The position numbers and the translations under genes are program-made. This document shows, one piece after another, positions 52,527 through 64,000 of a DNA stretch of 64,000 bases. Origin of the DNA: Bicyclus anynana (taxonomy: Eukaryota > Arthropoda > Insecta > Lepidoptera > Nymphalidae); contig NC_069093.1 in assembly GCF_947172395.1 (NCBI RefSeq), forward strand, positions 16,775,561 through 16,839,560. The letters run 5' to 3'. The notes under the pieces were generated by a model that did not search any database, had not been told where the DNA came from, and worked only from the letters and a program-made list of their open reading frames with translations. Within the stretch, counting starts at the first letter, position 1. Every line of letters begins with the position of its first letter.

Positions 52527-55500
52527 CCTTAGCTATCCTCACTAGCGCAGACTATGTCCTGCAAGTCCTAAACACCTGGCCACAGCAGCTGATCATTAAT
52601 TTCGAATGTAAAAAGGTCGTTATTGTAAAGTTCCGAGCGAGATTTATTACTAAACAGCTGAACCAGACAATTATATGCTAATATGCTCAGTATGGTCAGT
52701 GAATGTGTGATGCTATGAGATATGTTCACCTGTGCCTGTACTTATCGCTATTCGAAGAATTGTGGGGAAAAACGTACATTATTGATAGATTGCGGGAAAT
52801 TACAATCTTAAAACGATCAGCTTATAAAAATATTACTTACCTGATAGATATGTCACTTTGTCCGCGGATAAACCATGTTTTTCTGTAGTTAGATTACAAA
52901 TGATTTTTAAATGTTTCCCTTAAAAAAATATTACTTACCCATGTAAAAGTTATAAGTACCCTATGAACTTTGTTTGCATTGTCGAATTGTACTTTTTTTG
53001 TGGCATAAACAGCCGTATCTTTTTTTTATGTTAACTTGGAAGTTTATTTTTTTCACAGCTTCAAGGGGCTGAGTGAGGTTCTGGTTCTAAAATCAACTCG
53101 ACACCACGCTTTATTAGATACAATGTTGACAGACCCCTTTTTTTTCCTACAGAACCGTCAAATTTCAATATCGAAGTAATCGTGTAACTATACTCTAATA
53201 GATAGGTAATCTCTGTAATTTACAAAACACAGATCTCATATTAAATATTCCGCCAATCAATTAATTGCCGGCAAATGTTTTTGAACTATAATATACCTGC
53301 AGGCTTTTAATTTAAGTGCAATTATAGCGTATACCTGTATACGTGCGCCGCTGATAGCGCTTTAATTGCAGCAACTGTGAGTATGTGTGGCTACACTGCA
53401 GATGCACACTCTTGCAAATTTATATGTTTTCGTCATTTGTTTGTCAAAATCGCTTATATTTACATTTCATTTATTTATTGTTATTTATTGTACATAAATA
53501 CATACTCGTATCTCAACTATTTGAACACCCTTTGAGTAAGGCTTGTATGTAATTGTTTCACCACTACTTTCCTTTCTTTTCGGCAGAGGTTATATAAAAC
53601 TTATGCCAACTACTCCACTCCAGCTGGCCTATTAACTATATTGGTTTTTATTATCATATGCATTGTTTTTGAATGGCACCTCGTATGGCAGCGTAACGTG
53701 CTCTCTCTTTGGGTATTAACACCAATTTCTCAACTCAGTTGAGAATTTAGAGAGAGAGAGAGAAAAAAGAAAAGCGCAATATATCCCGACACCAGGAAGT
53801 CATGATTTCTGATAATAATAGCCTAATATTAGTATAACTATAAATATTTAAACGTCTATACTTACGTATAATTGTCGCGTTAATGAAATAAATAAATTAA
53901 TAAAAAAAATATGTGTAAATATATTTTTTTACAAAGACTAAAAATAGACGAAAAAACAAAACCTTAGTACATTTGGCAGCAGATGTTTGCCTTATTGTAT
54001 TATGCGAGGGCTGTAAGATCGCAATTAGTTTATAAATCTCTGGGTAAATTATTATGCAATCCCGTTAGTCTAATAAACTGATTCGTAACAATAGTTTTAG
54101 TTGGGCTATAACCTGTTACGTTCGGTTATCGCTTTGTTATAGTGCACTAGTGTTTTATTATACCTGCGCTTTATAAAATTAATTGAAACCGGAGCTTTAC
54201 AGTCCTCTCATTACCCGCGCCGCGCTCTCTAACGAGGTTTTATAGTTTCAGAAACGAAACTCGATGTCGAATTATGTTATTGTTCCGAACAAAAACTTTG
54301 CGTTATATAACAAAAAATAATTTTATAGGTACGAGTATCAAATATATAAATATTTAAAATGTTGTACGTTTGGAAGGTACTAGTATAAAAATAGGTAGGT
54401 TATTTCATTTGGTTGTTTTGTATCAGAGAATAGGATTGAACGACGTTTGCCGGGTCAGCTGGTATGCATATAAAAATCTCGAAATCGAATATTTTTTGCT
54501 TCAATACGATGGTAGTGTAGAAAAACCGGAACATGGAAAATACCAAAAGGAAAACAATACAAAAAAGAAAATTGGTTATTTAATTTTTTATAAAAATATT
54601 TTGGGTTTTTTTTTAATTTTATTTTAATAATAATTGTCACTCATTTTGCTTGGTTAGTAGGTACGAAGAACACCAGATCATATAGTGCGTAATTTAGTAA
54701 AATCCATAAATAATTTAATCGAATAGGTTTACATAAATGACAATGTTTGTAAATCAATCACTGACAAATGTGAGGCTATTCACAAAGTTTTCGCGCTGCT
54801 CAAACTCGTACTAAGGCGAACAGATAACATCGTGAAAGCGGGCGGATGTACCTATCTAGCACGAATTTATTTACACGGCAAAAACACCGGCCCGACCAAT
54901 TACATGCTAATCAGAGTTTTACAATTACTATAAATTGCGCCACCGCCGGTCGCTTTTATGGCTTCATGAATATACACCGTCGCGCAAAATACGCAGTTTT
55001 TTAATTGTAATACTTTCGGAGCACGCTGTATGTGCGTGATGTTTGATGACAATTGGACATGCAACATTTTACATTGCACGATAACGAAGAAGAACAAAAA
55101 ATATTGTTTCTGCATACATTTACTTTAGAGTTAGTTTTCTTCTAACCTTTTGTTTTAGTAGATCTGGAAACTTATACCAAATAAGAAATAATGCTTGGCC
55201 CGGATTTTGTTTGGCATGATATAAATGTCGCAGAAGTACCTAATTGCAATTTGGCGTTGCGAATTCGAAGTTTTTATATATAAATGGTTAATTAATATGA
55301 ATAGGTAGTTAAATCATTTCGTAATTGTACCTAGTTCAGAAAATAATATCTACTTACTCAATATGAAGGATCGATAATCTATCAAGGTCCACGCATCCCA
55401 CCCCTGGCGACCCTCTTTCATACTTGAATGCTGCAATAAACACATAATTATTATTATATCGCTCTCCCTCCCTCCATAGTGCTCCCTCTTCTTGCATACC

Positions 55501-55662
55501 TTGTCAAAGCAATCTCTACCTAAACGAAAATAAAGTTGACTTTCAAGTACTAGGGTCATATGAGTTGAGAAGCATTTGGGTTTCTTAATTAAAAAGTAGC
55601 GCACGACTATCTCTCCGCGTTTATACAAAAATAGTTGTTATGTACATCGTCATAGAGGTTTA
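52527..55662. other. Unassigned stretch
   Basis: A good-looking acceptor (TTTATTTTTTTCACAG, 53059) opens a frame in the wrong phase for the upstream exon. A (GA)n run lies at 53748-53766. 54435-54460 ends GCCGGGTCAGCTGGTA, like a repeat terminus. ORFs at 54370-55628 are low-complexity and are not called. Confidence 0.35.
54820..55040. promoter_or_regulatory. Possible conserved non-coding block
   Basis: CACCGGCCCGACCAATTACA, GCTAATCAGAGTTTTACAAT, GCGCCACCGCCGGTCGCTTT, TATGGCTTCATGAATATACA and CGCAAAATACGCAG mix homeodomain-like (CAATTA, TTTATGGC) and GC-rich words with no open spliced frame. Judged by eye only. Confidence 0.2.
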
Positions 55663-56212
55663 TCTATACTAATATTATAAAGAGGTAAAGTTTGTAAGTT
55701 TGTCACATTTTTTAAATGGGGTAATCTTCGGAACTACTGGTCCGATTTTAAAAATTCTTTCACCAGTAGAATGCTACATTATCGGGGAGTGCTATAGGCT
55801 ATATTTTATATTGGTATCATATATATTAGCCGAGTTATCACAGTTTTTGTCATACAGGTCGGACCGAAAATCCTCTTAGACAGACTTATTCGCATGCGCT
55901 GCCTTAACCATTGTGTAAAATTGAAATTAATGTATGGAGGCTTTATGTATCTTTAAAAGTTCTACAAAAAAGTCCGCGACACCATATACCTATCTTCTAT
56001 ACATTAGCAGATATAGTACCTTTTGTGTTTTAAAAATTATTAATTTTATATACTTAGGTTTGCGTCATTATTTATGCTACTTAACTTAAATCTTTATCAA
56101 AATAAATTATTTAATAATCACAAGGATGTTATGGAGATAAGATTTGCCCTTTATAGTATGTTAGTTAGTTAAATAGTTTCGGAGATAATACAAAATTTCT
56201 AAAAGGCGGAAT
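55663..56212 (+). mobile_element. Helitron-like element, 3' part missing
   Basis: Begins TCTATACTAATATTATAAAG and runs in register with the element at 56893 as far as CAAAATTTCTAAAAGGCGGA, where the sequence changes to unrelated DNA (GCCAACCGCCAAATTAAGTT). No CTAGT terminus is found before the next copy starts. Confidence 0.8.
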
Positions 56213-56892
56213 GCCGCTTATGTTTAAGCGCCAACCGCCAAATTAAGTTGAACCTTCCTCTATAGGTTTCTACGTATTTTATAGGGATCAGCATTTTTGG
56301 TTACTAAACTCTATGTAGGCGTTTTATCCATTTACCAATAGATGGCGTTGAGCAAAAACACCATATTTTTGTACGGCGCTAGGGAGATTTATGCCGACTA
56401 CATGATGATCGAAATTGATTGTTCATACATTGGTGTTGGTGGTGAAAAATTTACTTAGATGTTGGCAAGTCGATGTTAATTGTTAATGATTATGTTCTAC
56501 TTCTAGGCACGTACCACGTAGGTAGTTAAAGTTAACTAGGTACTGTTTGTCTGTCTATTTACGTATTTGCTTTTTAGATTTAGAAACAGAGATTAGAGAC
56601 ATACTTTAAGTTTTAATTTATAGTTTAGATACGTCGTACTTTCTTTGTTTAGGTTCAGGACCAGGTTCAGGTAATCAGGTTTAAACTTTAAATTCAAATA
56701 AATAATTTGTAATTTTATTTTATTCGTTTCGTTTCGACTTTCGACTTTCGTCATACGTATTTCGTGTAATTAGTTATTATTTCGTTTTATGGTATTATTT
56801 CGATTGTTGTGTATATAAATTAATTAAAACTTAGTAAGTGTAATTATAGTGTTTTGTGTTAACTTAATTTTGTAAAAGATATACATACGTAG
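56213..56892. other. Unique 680-bp segment between two Helitron-like elements
   Basis: Not shared with the other elements. It contains GATGGCGTTGAGCAAAAACA (a weak CTCF-like site at 56335), a region near 56500-56560 with a TAC-rich stretch, and AT-rich sequence. It could be host DNA or a fragment carried by the Helitron-like element. Confidence 0.4.
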
Positions 56893-58152
56893 TCTATACT
56901 TCTATACTAATATTATAAAGAGGTAAAGTTTGTAAGTTTGTCACATTTTTTAAATGGGGTAATCTTCGGAACTACTGGTCCGATTTTAAAAATTCTTTCA
57001 CCAGTAGAATGCTACATTATCGGGGAGTGCTATAAGTTATATTTTATATTGGTATCATATTTATTAGCCGAGTTATCACAGTTTTTGTCATACAGGTCGG
57101 ACTGAAAATCCTCTTATACAGACTTATTCGCATGCGCTGCCTTAACTATTGTGTAAAATTGAAATTAATATATGGAGACTTTATGTATCTTTAAAAGTTC
57201 TACAAAAAAGTCCGCGACACCATATATCTATCTTCTATATATTAGCTGATATATAGAAGAAAAAAGGCCTTTTGTGTTTTAAAAATTATTAATTTTATAT
57301 ACTTAGGTTTACGTCATTATTTACAACTAAACTTTAATCCTTATTAAAATAAATTATTTAATAATCACAAGGGTATTATGGAGATAAGATTTGCCCTTTA
57401 CAGTATGTTAATTACTTAAATAGTTTCGGAGATAATACAAAATTTCTAAAAGACGCAGAAATTCCGCTATATGACGCCCGGCGCTTTCATTTACGTAGTT
57501 CCCGTTCCCGTGTGAATATGGGGATCAAACATAGCCTATGACACTCGCAAATAACGTAGCTTTCTATTGGTAAAACAATTTTCCAAATCGGTCCAGTAGA
57601 TCCAGAGATTACCTCCTACAACCACACGAACTTTACCTCTTTATATTATTAGCATAGAAGTCTCTATTTCTCTTGGTCATACCACCACTCTCGAAAGACT
57701 GGACCGATTTTGCTAAGGGTAGGAGTAAGATAGAGAAGTTACAGGGTAGGGTAGGGTACGGGTAAGGAAGCGTAGGGGTAGTGTAGGGGTAGGGTAGGTT
57801 TTTAAGGCCGGGTTTAGGGTAGTGGTAGGGTCGGGGTAGAGGTAGGGTAGTGGTAGGGTAGAGGTACGGGTAGGATAGGGAAGTGGCAGGGTAGGGGTAG
57901 GATAGGCGTGAGATAGGGGTACGGGTGGGATAGGGGTAGGAAAGGGATAGGGTACGGGGAGGGTACGGGTAGGATTGGGGTAGGGTATAGGTAAGGTAGG
58001 GGTAGGGTAGGGGTAGGGTCGGGGCAGTGGTAGGGTTGGGGTAGTGATAGGGTAGGGGTATGGTAGGGGTAGGGTAGGTTAGGTTAGGTTAGGGGGTAGT
58101 AGTAAAATTGACATCGAATTTTACGCAGACGAAGTCGCGGGCGTCCGCTAGT
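56893..58152 (+). mobile_element. Helitron-like (Lep1-type) element, full length, 1.26 kb
   Basis: Starts TCTATACTTCTATACTAATA and ends GAAGTCGCGGGCGTCCGCTA followed by GT. It contains GCGACACCATATATCTATCT, ACGCCCGGCGCTTTCATTTA, and a G-rich tract at 57710-58100. No Rep/helicase ORF. Same family as 1838-3244 and 42682-43722, on the opposite strand. Confidence 0.85.
57710..58100. repeat. GGGTA-rich minisatellite with a TTAGG run
   Basis: Irregular GGTAGGGTAGGGGTA repeats over about 390 bp. At 58079-58093 there are three perfect TTAGG units, the insect telomere motif, probably arisen within the tract. Multiple G3+ runs with short loops suit G-quadruplex folding. Confidence 0.85.
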
Positions 58153-61100
58153 ATAGTATAAAATAGTGGTCTATGCTAACAAAACAGAGTTCAGTAGATA
58201 ATAACGCCGCAGCAAGTGGTCGACAACATTTGGGGGCTTACGGCAGAAAAATGAGTTATTTTTGATTTATTTGAGCGTTTCGTCTGTGTATTAGTCATTG
58301 GAGCTAGTAAAACGTATTTCATGTCGTTGATAGAAAATGTTACCTAATAGTAGCTATACCTATCTAACGTCTACAATTCTATATTTTCCTTACAATATGT
58401 AATAATCAGTATTATCTATCACTAAATAAGATAATGTTATCTTTAAAACAGCAATTTCGAACGATTTCAACCTACTTTCAGATAAATATTGATTAGTATT
58501 GCGTTCTATCGTCCAATAATAATAAAATACTTCAATCGTAATCGTAAGTTTACCGTTTGTAACTTTGTAAAGTTCTATACGCAATAAATAGATAGGTTTA
58601 CAAATATATATTCCTAAATACTATTACGACAATGTATGTATTCACATTGTTTTTATAAAATTTGTTTATTTATTTTAATATTGTAAATCTTATATTTTAA
58701 TTAATAACATATAATTGGATTTTGTTTGTTTTTGTGGTTTATGTTCTGTTTATTATATTTGTTACATACAGATGTATATGCTTGTACTCTAAAGGTAACC
58801 GAAAAACTTTACAAAAAAAATGATTCTACAGTAAACCACTGAGCAGCAGACTTTTTCAAACAGCATTTCCTAGAATTGCGCATTCACGTTCGTTCGCAAG
58901 CAAACATTCGCATAAATTAACATGCGCGTGTAACGTCGACAAAATAGACAAATAAAAAATCGGCTTCGTCTGTTGAATGACCGAATAGATGTGTGTTGAC
59001 GTCAGGAGCTTTTGTTTCGTGCTCAGAGTTTATCAATGTCTTTAACACATAGCGTTTATGGTCTGTGTCAATATTAGAAGAACGGAGGGCGGTCGTTTAG
59101 TTAGCAGCTGTGTGCACTCCATGTAAGCGTAATTACGTTGCATATCCCGTAGAATTTTGTATTTTGTATATCCTTAATGTGTAGTACTTACCTTAGTTAT
59201 TGAATAGTGTAGAATCGCAACTCGTCTGATATTACTAAGCTCTAAAAAAGGAAATAATTCAGATAGGTGGACAGAAAACATCAAAGAAATACATTATTTA
59301 GGTATTAAATATGTATTTATTATTGCGGGAGTTTATTATTATTCTATAAACGATCCATAGACGATATTTGAAAAGTTTTGTGTTTTAGTTATGGTTATTT
59401 TCGTGTGCTTCGGTAGGTACCTACTTAAGATCAGCAGTTATTTATTAGTTATTTACTTTTTGTCTATAGCAGAATGGAATAGGTCTTCGAGTTTTTAATA
59501 ACGTGTCTACTCCTTTTATATATTTATATATTTCGTATATTCGCCTTCCTACACTTATTTTCTAATCTCCTTCATGAACTTCGATAGCTTCAGGTTAAGA
59601 GACTCAAAATCGAAACATCTTTAATTGGATAGGGAAAGGTTAATATTGATTATGTATACAGCTCAAGACATAACTAATATTCTTGTTGTTGTTCATATAT
59701 ATTTTAGTTTTAGTTCTGGTTTTAACCGAGTTTAATATGCATCGTGTAATTATGCATTTTTAACTCATCATGGGAGGCATATTTTTTAATCTTCCAGCGT
59801 GAATGTGTGAAACAAACATCGGCCAGCGAGCGAGTGTCGTGGTGTTGTGTTGACAACAATGTTGCTCACAAAGACAATTGCGGCCGTTATTAAAAGTTAT
59901 GAGTAAGGGCCCTCATCACATTTGCATTTTGCAGTTGTTGCAAACTGTTTTGTTAGCTGACTTTTATTCGATGTTTTCTAAAATCAACATTTACACAGTA
60001 TACTAGCATAATACATGGCAATACTATTTTTATGTGATTTATAAAACACGGCGGTATGGGGTGCAAACTGTAAGTACCTACATATGAATGACTTGTTCTA
60101 TAATATTCAGCTTATATTTAGTTTTGAATACATTGAGTGAGTTTAAATGTTTTATTGATGTGGGTAGGTTGCAGTAGCGAAGACTGAAATTTTCTCGTAG
60201 GTAACCCGTTCATGTGTGTTTTTAGTCTGACTGTATTTTTGGCTGAGTACGTTAAATTATTTACGTCCGTAGAACTCTTGGTTTTGTAAAAGGTAACCCG
60301 ATAGGAACCGGGTTGTTAGAAACCATCGCCGCTGGTAGGTTGTTATAAAATCTTTTGCAAATATTTATTTTCCCGGACACGCTTATTCACTAGATCTAAA
60401 GCAACGACAACGAGTCACTGCGCCTATGGGTAGATGTTTCCATACCTACCGCATACTCTTGCAACTGTGCCCTTACACAGCAGCGGGCGAAGGGTATTTC
60501 TAATCACGGCCGCTCGTCACTAACATTTGGCGTGCTTCACGCCGCAGGGCTGGCGCTACTTACCACTTCATTTTTGAAATTACATCAGTCTAGACTCACA
60601 CGACTCTGCTCGCGTGGTCCGAGTTTTTTTTATTCAATTTTCATACAAAGTTTATCTACCTAGTTCCTAAAAGGAGGCGTTTCCTTAAAAGTAAATCTCA
60701 TGAGCGTCGAGCTCATTACTTTACAATATTTTTTTTATAATACATATAAATGACTGGTAATTTTACGGTTATGTTATTTTAGTATTGTAAGAATAGTGTA
60801 ACTCGGGATTAAAATTTGGATATGGAGTGATTAGTACGGATACCTACACCTAACAGCCTGACGTTATTAACAAACTTTGACGGTAACGTGAAAACGGGAA
60901 TCAGTATCGTTGATCGTTGATTTGTTTTGTTATTATCGCGACCAACGATAAACGATAATAACCAACAAACATCGCTATCTAGTGGCGCACTGCTGCATAG
61001 ATGTTGACTCTGCAATGACTCTATCGAAGTATCTCTCTCGATTATGACAAAAATTGTGTTTAGGTAGTTTTGTAACTTTGTAGCATGTATCGAATACATT

Positions 61101-61792
61101 CTAACTCTCTATATTGTTTCGGGACTACTTTTGGTGCTTTAAAAATAATTTCATGAGTTTGATTCATACTTATATGGAACTGTAAACATAGTCTTACTAA
61201 TTAATTAAACGATGGTTTTGTATAAGAATCGCTACTTCATATTAGGATTAAATCACTTTTCAACATCATTATCATTATAAGCCTATTTGAAAGCCCATTA
61301 CAGGGCCAGGCCTCCTTACTTACTCATATATGGTATGGAATATTATAGTAGTATAGATTCTTAAGTACTACTCCAATATAGGTGGCATTCTTACTAATAA
61401 ACTTCTATAAGTCATTAGTTATGGATATAAAAGCAGAGATTGTCATCCCTAACTAATCACAAGACGAAATTCTCCCTCTGTGCTGCGGCGACCCTCGGCC
61501 TGTCTAGGGAACGTGTTTCTCGATTCGCTACGCCCCTAGTATATGCCACAATGTTTCTATTTACCACACAAAGAGACAAGAAATAGACAAATATCACTTA
61601 ACTAAATAAAAAAAGAACCCGGCCAAAATATATTTTTTGCTATCCTGTATACTCCTTGTAACATAAAATACCTATGTAAAATGACATTAAAAAAAAAAAT
61701 AACTAATACTAAAAGGAAATAAAGCACAAAGGTTTATTGTTTGATCGTTTATTATTCAAATTTTCTCAGTATATATTAATATTATATACCAT
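58153..61792. other. Unassigned stretch
   Basis: AT-rich with no exon or family repeat supported, apart from a repeat fragment at 61285-61325 (AAGCCCATTACAGGGCCAGG) and a partial CTCF-like site near 60970. Minus-strand ORFs at 58390 and 60809 are not called. Confidence 0.35.
59795..59930. promoter_or_regulatory. Possible enhancer-like non-coding block
   Basis: GTTGACAACAATGTTGCTCA, CAAAGACAATTGCGGCCGTT and ATTAAAAGTTATGAGTAAGG pack SOX-like (ACAAT, ACAAAG) and homeodomain-like (CAATTG, TTATGAG) words into about 80 bp of higher complexity than the flanks. Inference only. Confidence 0.2.
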
Positions 61793-61984
61793 ATATACTA
61801 ATATTATAAAGCTGAAGAGTTTGTTTGGTTGAACGCGCTTATCTCAGGAACTACTGGTCCGATTTGAAAAATTCTTTCAGTGTTAGATAGCCCATTTATC
61901 GAGGAAAGTTATAGGCTATATTATTTATCCCCATATTCCTACGATAACGGGTACGATGCGGGTGAAACCGCGGCGTCTGCTAGT
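61793..61984 (+). mobile_element. Short Helitron-like element, about 190 bp, intact ends
   Basis: ATATACTAATATTATAAAGC at the start and GCGGGTGAAACCGCGGCGTC followed by TGCTAGT at the end. It shares GGAACTACTGGTCCGATTTG with the larger members and is the complete version of the copy at 52326. Confidence 0.8.
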
Positions 61985-62984
61985 GATAAATAAAATACAA
62001 GCTTCATATTATTATTGAGAATGTTATGGGTATTAAAAACCACACTATATATTAATAGTAAAACACCTCTCTATTGCTTTGTTTTTAGTGTTGTATGCTT
62101 TCAGTATTGTAAATTGTAATACTGGCGTGTTGCATAATAATAGTTAACCTGGAAGTTACCAGGCGTCTCATTGTTGGTCTGTACAAACGTTACCGCCTTC
62201 GTTCGTGAACAATTTGCTTTGCTGCACTGTGAAGTTTCAATTTTGTAAATGCACATCTGAAATTTAGAAAATGAGCAGGGGAAAGCCATGACAACTAAAT
62301 TTCCACCTTATGACATCTCTTTAAGACTGAGTTATGTTTGTAAAAAGAATGCTCAAGGGCAAATTCGGCTTAGCTCACCCCACGGATGTTTGCGTATAGA
62401 ATTTGCTATGATGTAGGGGCCCGCATATCGACATGTATTAGAGAAGATATTTTTAATAATTAGTCGGTCGGGTCGGCCTGCCTACGAAATAAATTATGAT
62501 AAAATCGATTTAAAATGTATTTTTTCCCCTATTTTATATGTACATAAAATACAAAATATACAAGTAAAAAATAATTATACAATATAATCAGCCAGTAAGT
62601 ACTACATCAAACTATTTATTTAGAATTGTTATTAATCCATGCAAATACACATTTTATTTACCTAATATAAATAATTTAGCTGTTGTGAAATCTGAAAAAA
62701 CAAGACAAGAAACACTTTTCATTCTCTGCTATCCTAGTATTTTTTTTCATAGGTCTCGCGCTTTTTATAAATAAAAATTTCACCGCTAAATAATGTAAAT
62801 AAATTAAGAACAGTATTTTTTCTGTTTTGCATTTTTAATGTGTTATTTTCTATGAGGCTGCTAAACAAATAATTGAGTCGTGTGCTAGATAAGTTTCATT
62901 TATATGTATGTCAAAACTAATCGTGCAGTTTTATTTTTATTATCATCATCACTATAACTATAACTCATACTATTATGTGCTATT
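61985..62984. other. Unassigned AT-rich stretch
   Basis: No coding or repeat signal supported. The 62-codon minus-strand ORF at 62101-62289 has no recognisable domain. Confidence 0.35.
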
Positions 62985-63215
62985 ACCGCAAGGCACAGGG
63001 GCCAGCTCCAACAATCAAAAAGGGAGATTCGGAGATCGGATCACCCACCGTGCTCCATAGTGCTATAAGTTTAGGATGACACTGTTGACTCTGTAATGAT
63101 TACTATCAGATGTTAATGATTACAACCGGAATTGACAACTTACTGCTTTCACGGCACGGGGAACCATCAAATTATTTCACAGTCTGCGAATATTGATTAT
63201 ATAACGTCGAGCGTG
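62985..63215 (-). mobile_element. SINE family B, degenerate
   Basis: Contains CCCACCGTGCTCCATAGTGC, TTTAGGATGACACTGTTGAC, GATGTTAATGATTACAACCG, GACAACTTACTGCTTTCACG and GCACGGGGAACCATC, in the inverted family order. Head absent. Confidence 0.6.
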
Positions 63216-64000
63216 TTATCATCCCGGCCAGATATCTAATATCGTCTCTGTGTTCTCACCTTACTAACGGCGAATACTCAGGCATCCAGTATCCAGGATA
63301 ATCTATCAACAGCTTGCTCTTCAATATGACTATAGATCTTGAGATAATAATAAGTATCTTACGATGCCTACGAAGTGGCGTCAGTTCCTGTGCATCGATA
63401 TTTATCATTACTGCCTTTAATATTGCAGCCAGTAAACCTGTCATGCCCTGTACTTGCCGTGTGATTAGAAAAATTTAAGTTTAAGTTAATTAGAGAAATG
63501 TAATTGTTAAAGTTGTAAAATTTGCTTGAAATCTAGAAAGATAAATGTGTCAAAATACTTGTTCCTCGTTCACGGGATTACCGCCGTGATAAAAACCGTA
63601 TTTGTACCGTATAACCGTATATTTACAATAGCTCACTTGAAAAGAAAAGTTTTCGCTGATCTGTTCTTTTTGAGAACCAAAAATCGGATACAGAAAGTGA
63701 ACCCACGAGCAGAGACGGCGCGTATTGAGGAGGTTCCTTGTTCAGTTCCTGGCCACCGATTGCTTGGACCCTCAATCACTCCTACCAGGAGACTTGATGG
63801 TTTTAAATAGATTTAAAAATATTTGTATTTTTTGTGAAAGGTATTAAATTTTATTGGAATCATGAATTAATGGAGGATGGTGTTACTCATAAAGTAGAAT
63901 AATGCCATCGCAGAAGATCCGTACAGCAGTCTGCAATAGACCGTAACAGTAACGCTATACCGGTCCGGCGTCCGCGGCGCCGTGCTATCGTCTATTTACG
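63216..64000. other. Unassigned end of window
   Basis: The 94-codon ORF at 63526-63810 has no recognised domain and its GC-rich part (CAGTTCCTGGCCACCGATTG) may be a repeat. The last 50 bases (GTCCGGCGTCCGCGGCGCCG) are CpG-rich and could lead into an exon or regulatory site beyond the window. Confidence 0.3.

Noticed and set aside
53059..53190. An exon after the strong acceptor TTTATTTTTTTCACAG
   Set aside because: Only phase 2 is open, which does not fit the phase-1 donor at 49051, and there is no convincing donor or codon bias.
63526..63810. 94-codon ORF as a gene
   Set aside because: No recognisable domain, mixed AT-rich and GC-rich parts, and no splice context; it may overlap an unnamed repeat.

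Overview
The window looks like AT-rich nuclear DNA from a moth or butterfly (Lepidoptera). The evidence is the repeat content: Helitron-like elements running from TCTATACTAATATTATAAA to CGTCCGCTAGT, tRNA-headed SINEs, the 3' ends of RTE-type and CR1/jockey-type LINEs with (CATCAT)n or A-rich tails, TIR miniature elements, and short TTAGG runs. There is no bacterial-style gene packing, and almost every ATG-to-stop ORF in the window is noise or transposon debris.

One cellular gene is supported. It lies on the + strand from about 34.29 to 49.05 kb and is built from six short GC-rich exons with consensus splice sites: 34287-34372, 35108-35176, 44370-44496, 46127-46271, 46924-47122 and 48950-49051. 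Their phases match at every junction, giving about 233 codons from an ATG at 34315. The last exon ends on a phase-1 donor, so the gene continues beyond the exons seen here. The product is not recognised with confidence. It is Pro/Ser-rich with clustered Cys residues and three psi-K-x-E SUMO-type motifs, which suggests a nuclear regulator. Insect Tet is only a weak guess. The first two exons are less certain than the last four.

Region by region: 1-4.9 kb is a dense nest of SINEs, RTE-type LINE ends and a 1.4-kb Helitron-like element with a CCCTA-rich tract. 5-19 kb is mostly non-repetitive intergenic or 5'-intronic DNA with scattered SINE and LINE tails and two fold-back miniature elements near 13.3-13.8 kb. 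19.7-21.05 kb holds a composite element with a 130-bp minisatellite and a 323-bp hairpin; a reverse-oriented relative is at 40.9-41.7 kb and degenerate relatives are at 37-38 kb. 21-34 kb is largely unassigned DNA with repeats, including the 3' end of a LINE encoding a degraded PD-(D/E)XK-like domain (31.36-31.89 kb). 34.3-49 kb is the gene, with a Harbinger-like MITE in intron 1, a second Helitron-like element in intron 2, a MITE 12 bp past one splice donor, a 54-bp perfect palindrome, and a tandem array made from the end of an exon. 49-64 kb is probably the next intron plus more repeats, including a CR1/jockey 3' end (50.33-50.87 kb) and two neighbouring Helitron-like elements (55.66-58.15 kb).

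No rRNA genes, functional tRNA genes or CRISPR arrays were found. The tRNA-like boxes all belong to SINE heads. Family names come from motif recognition, not from database searches.
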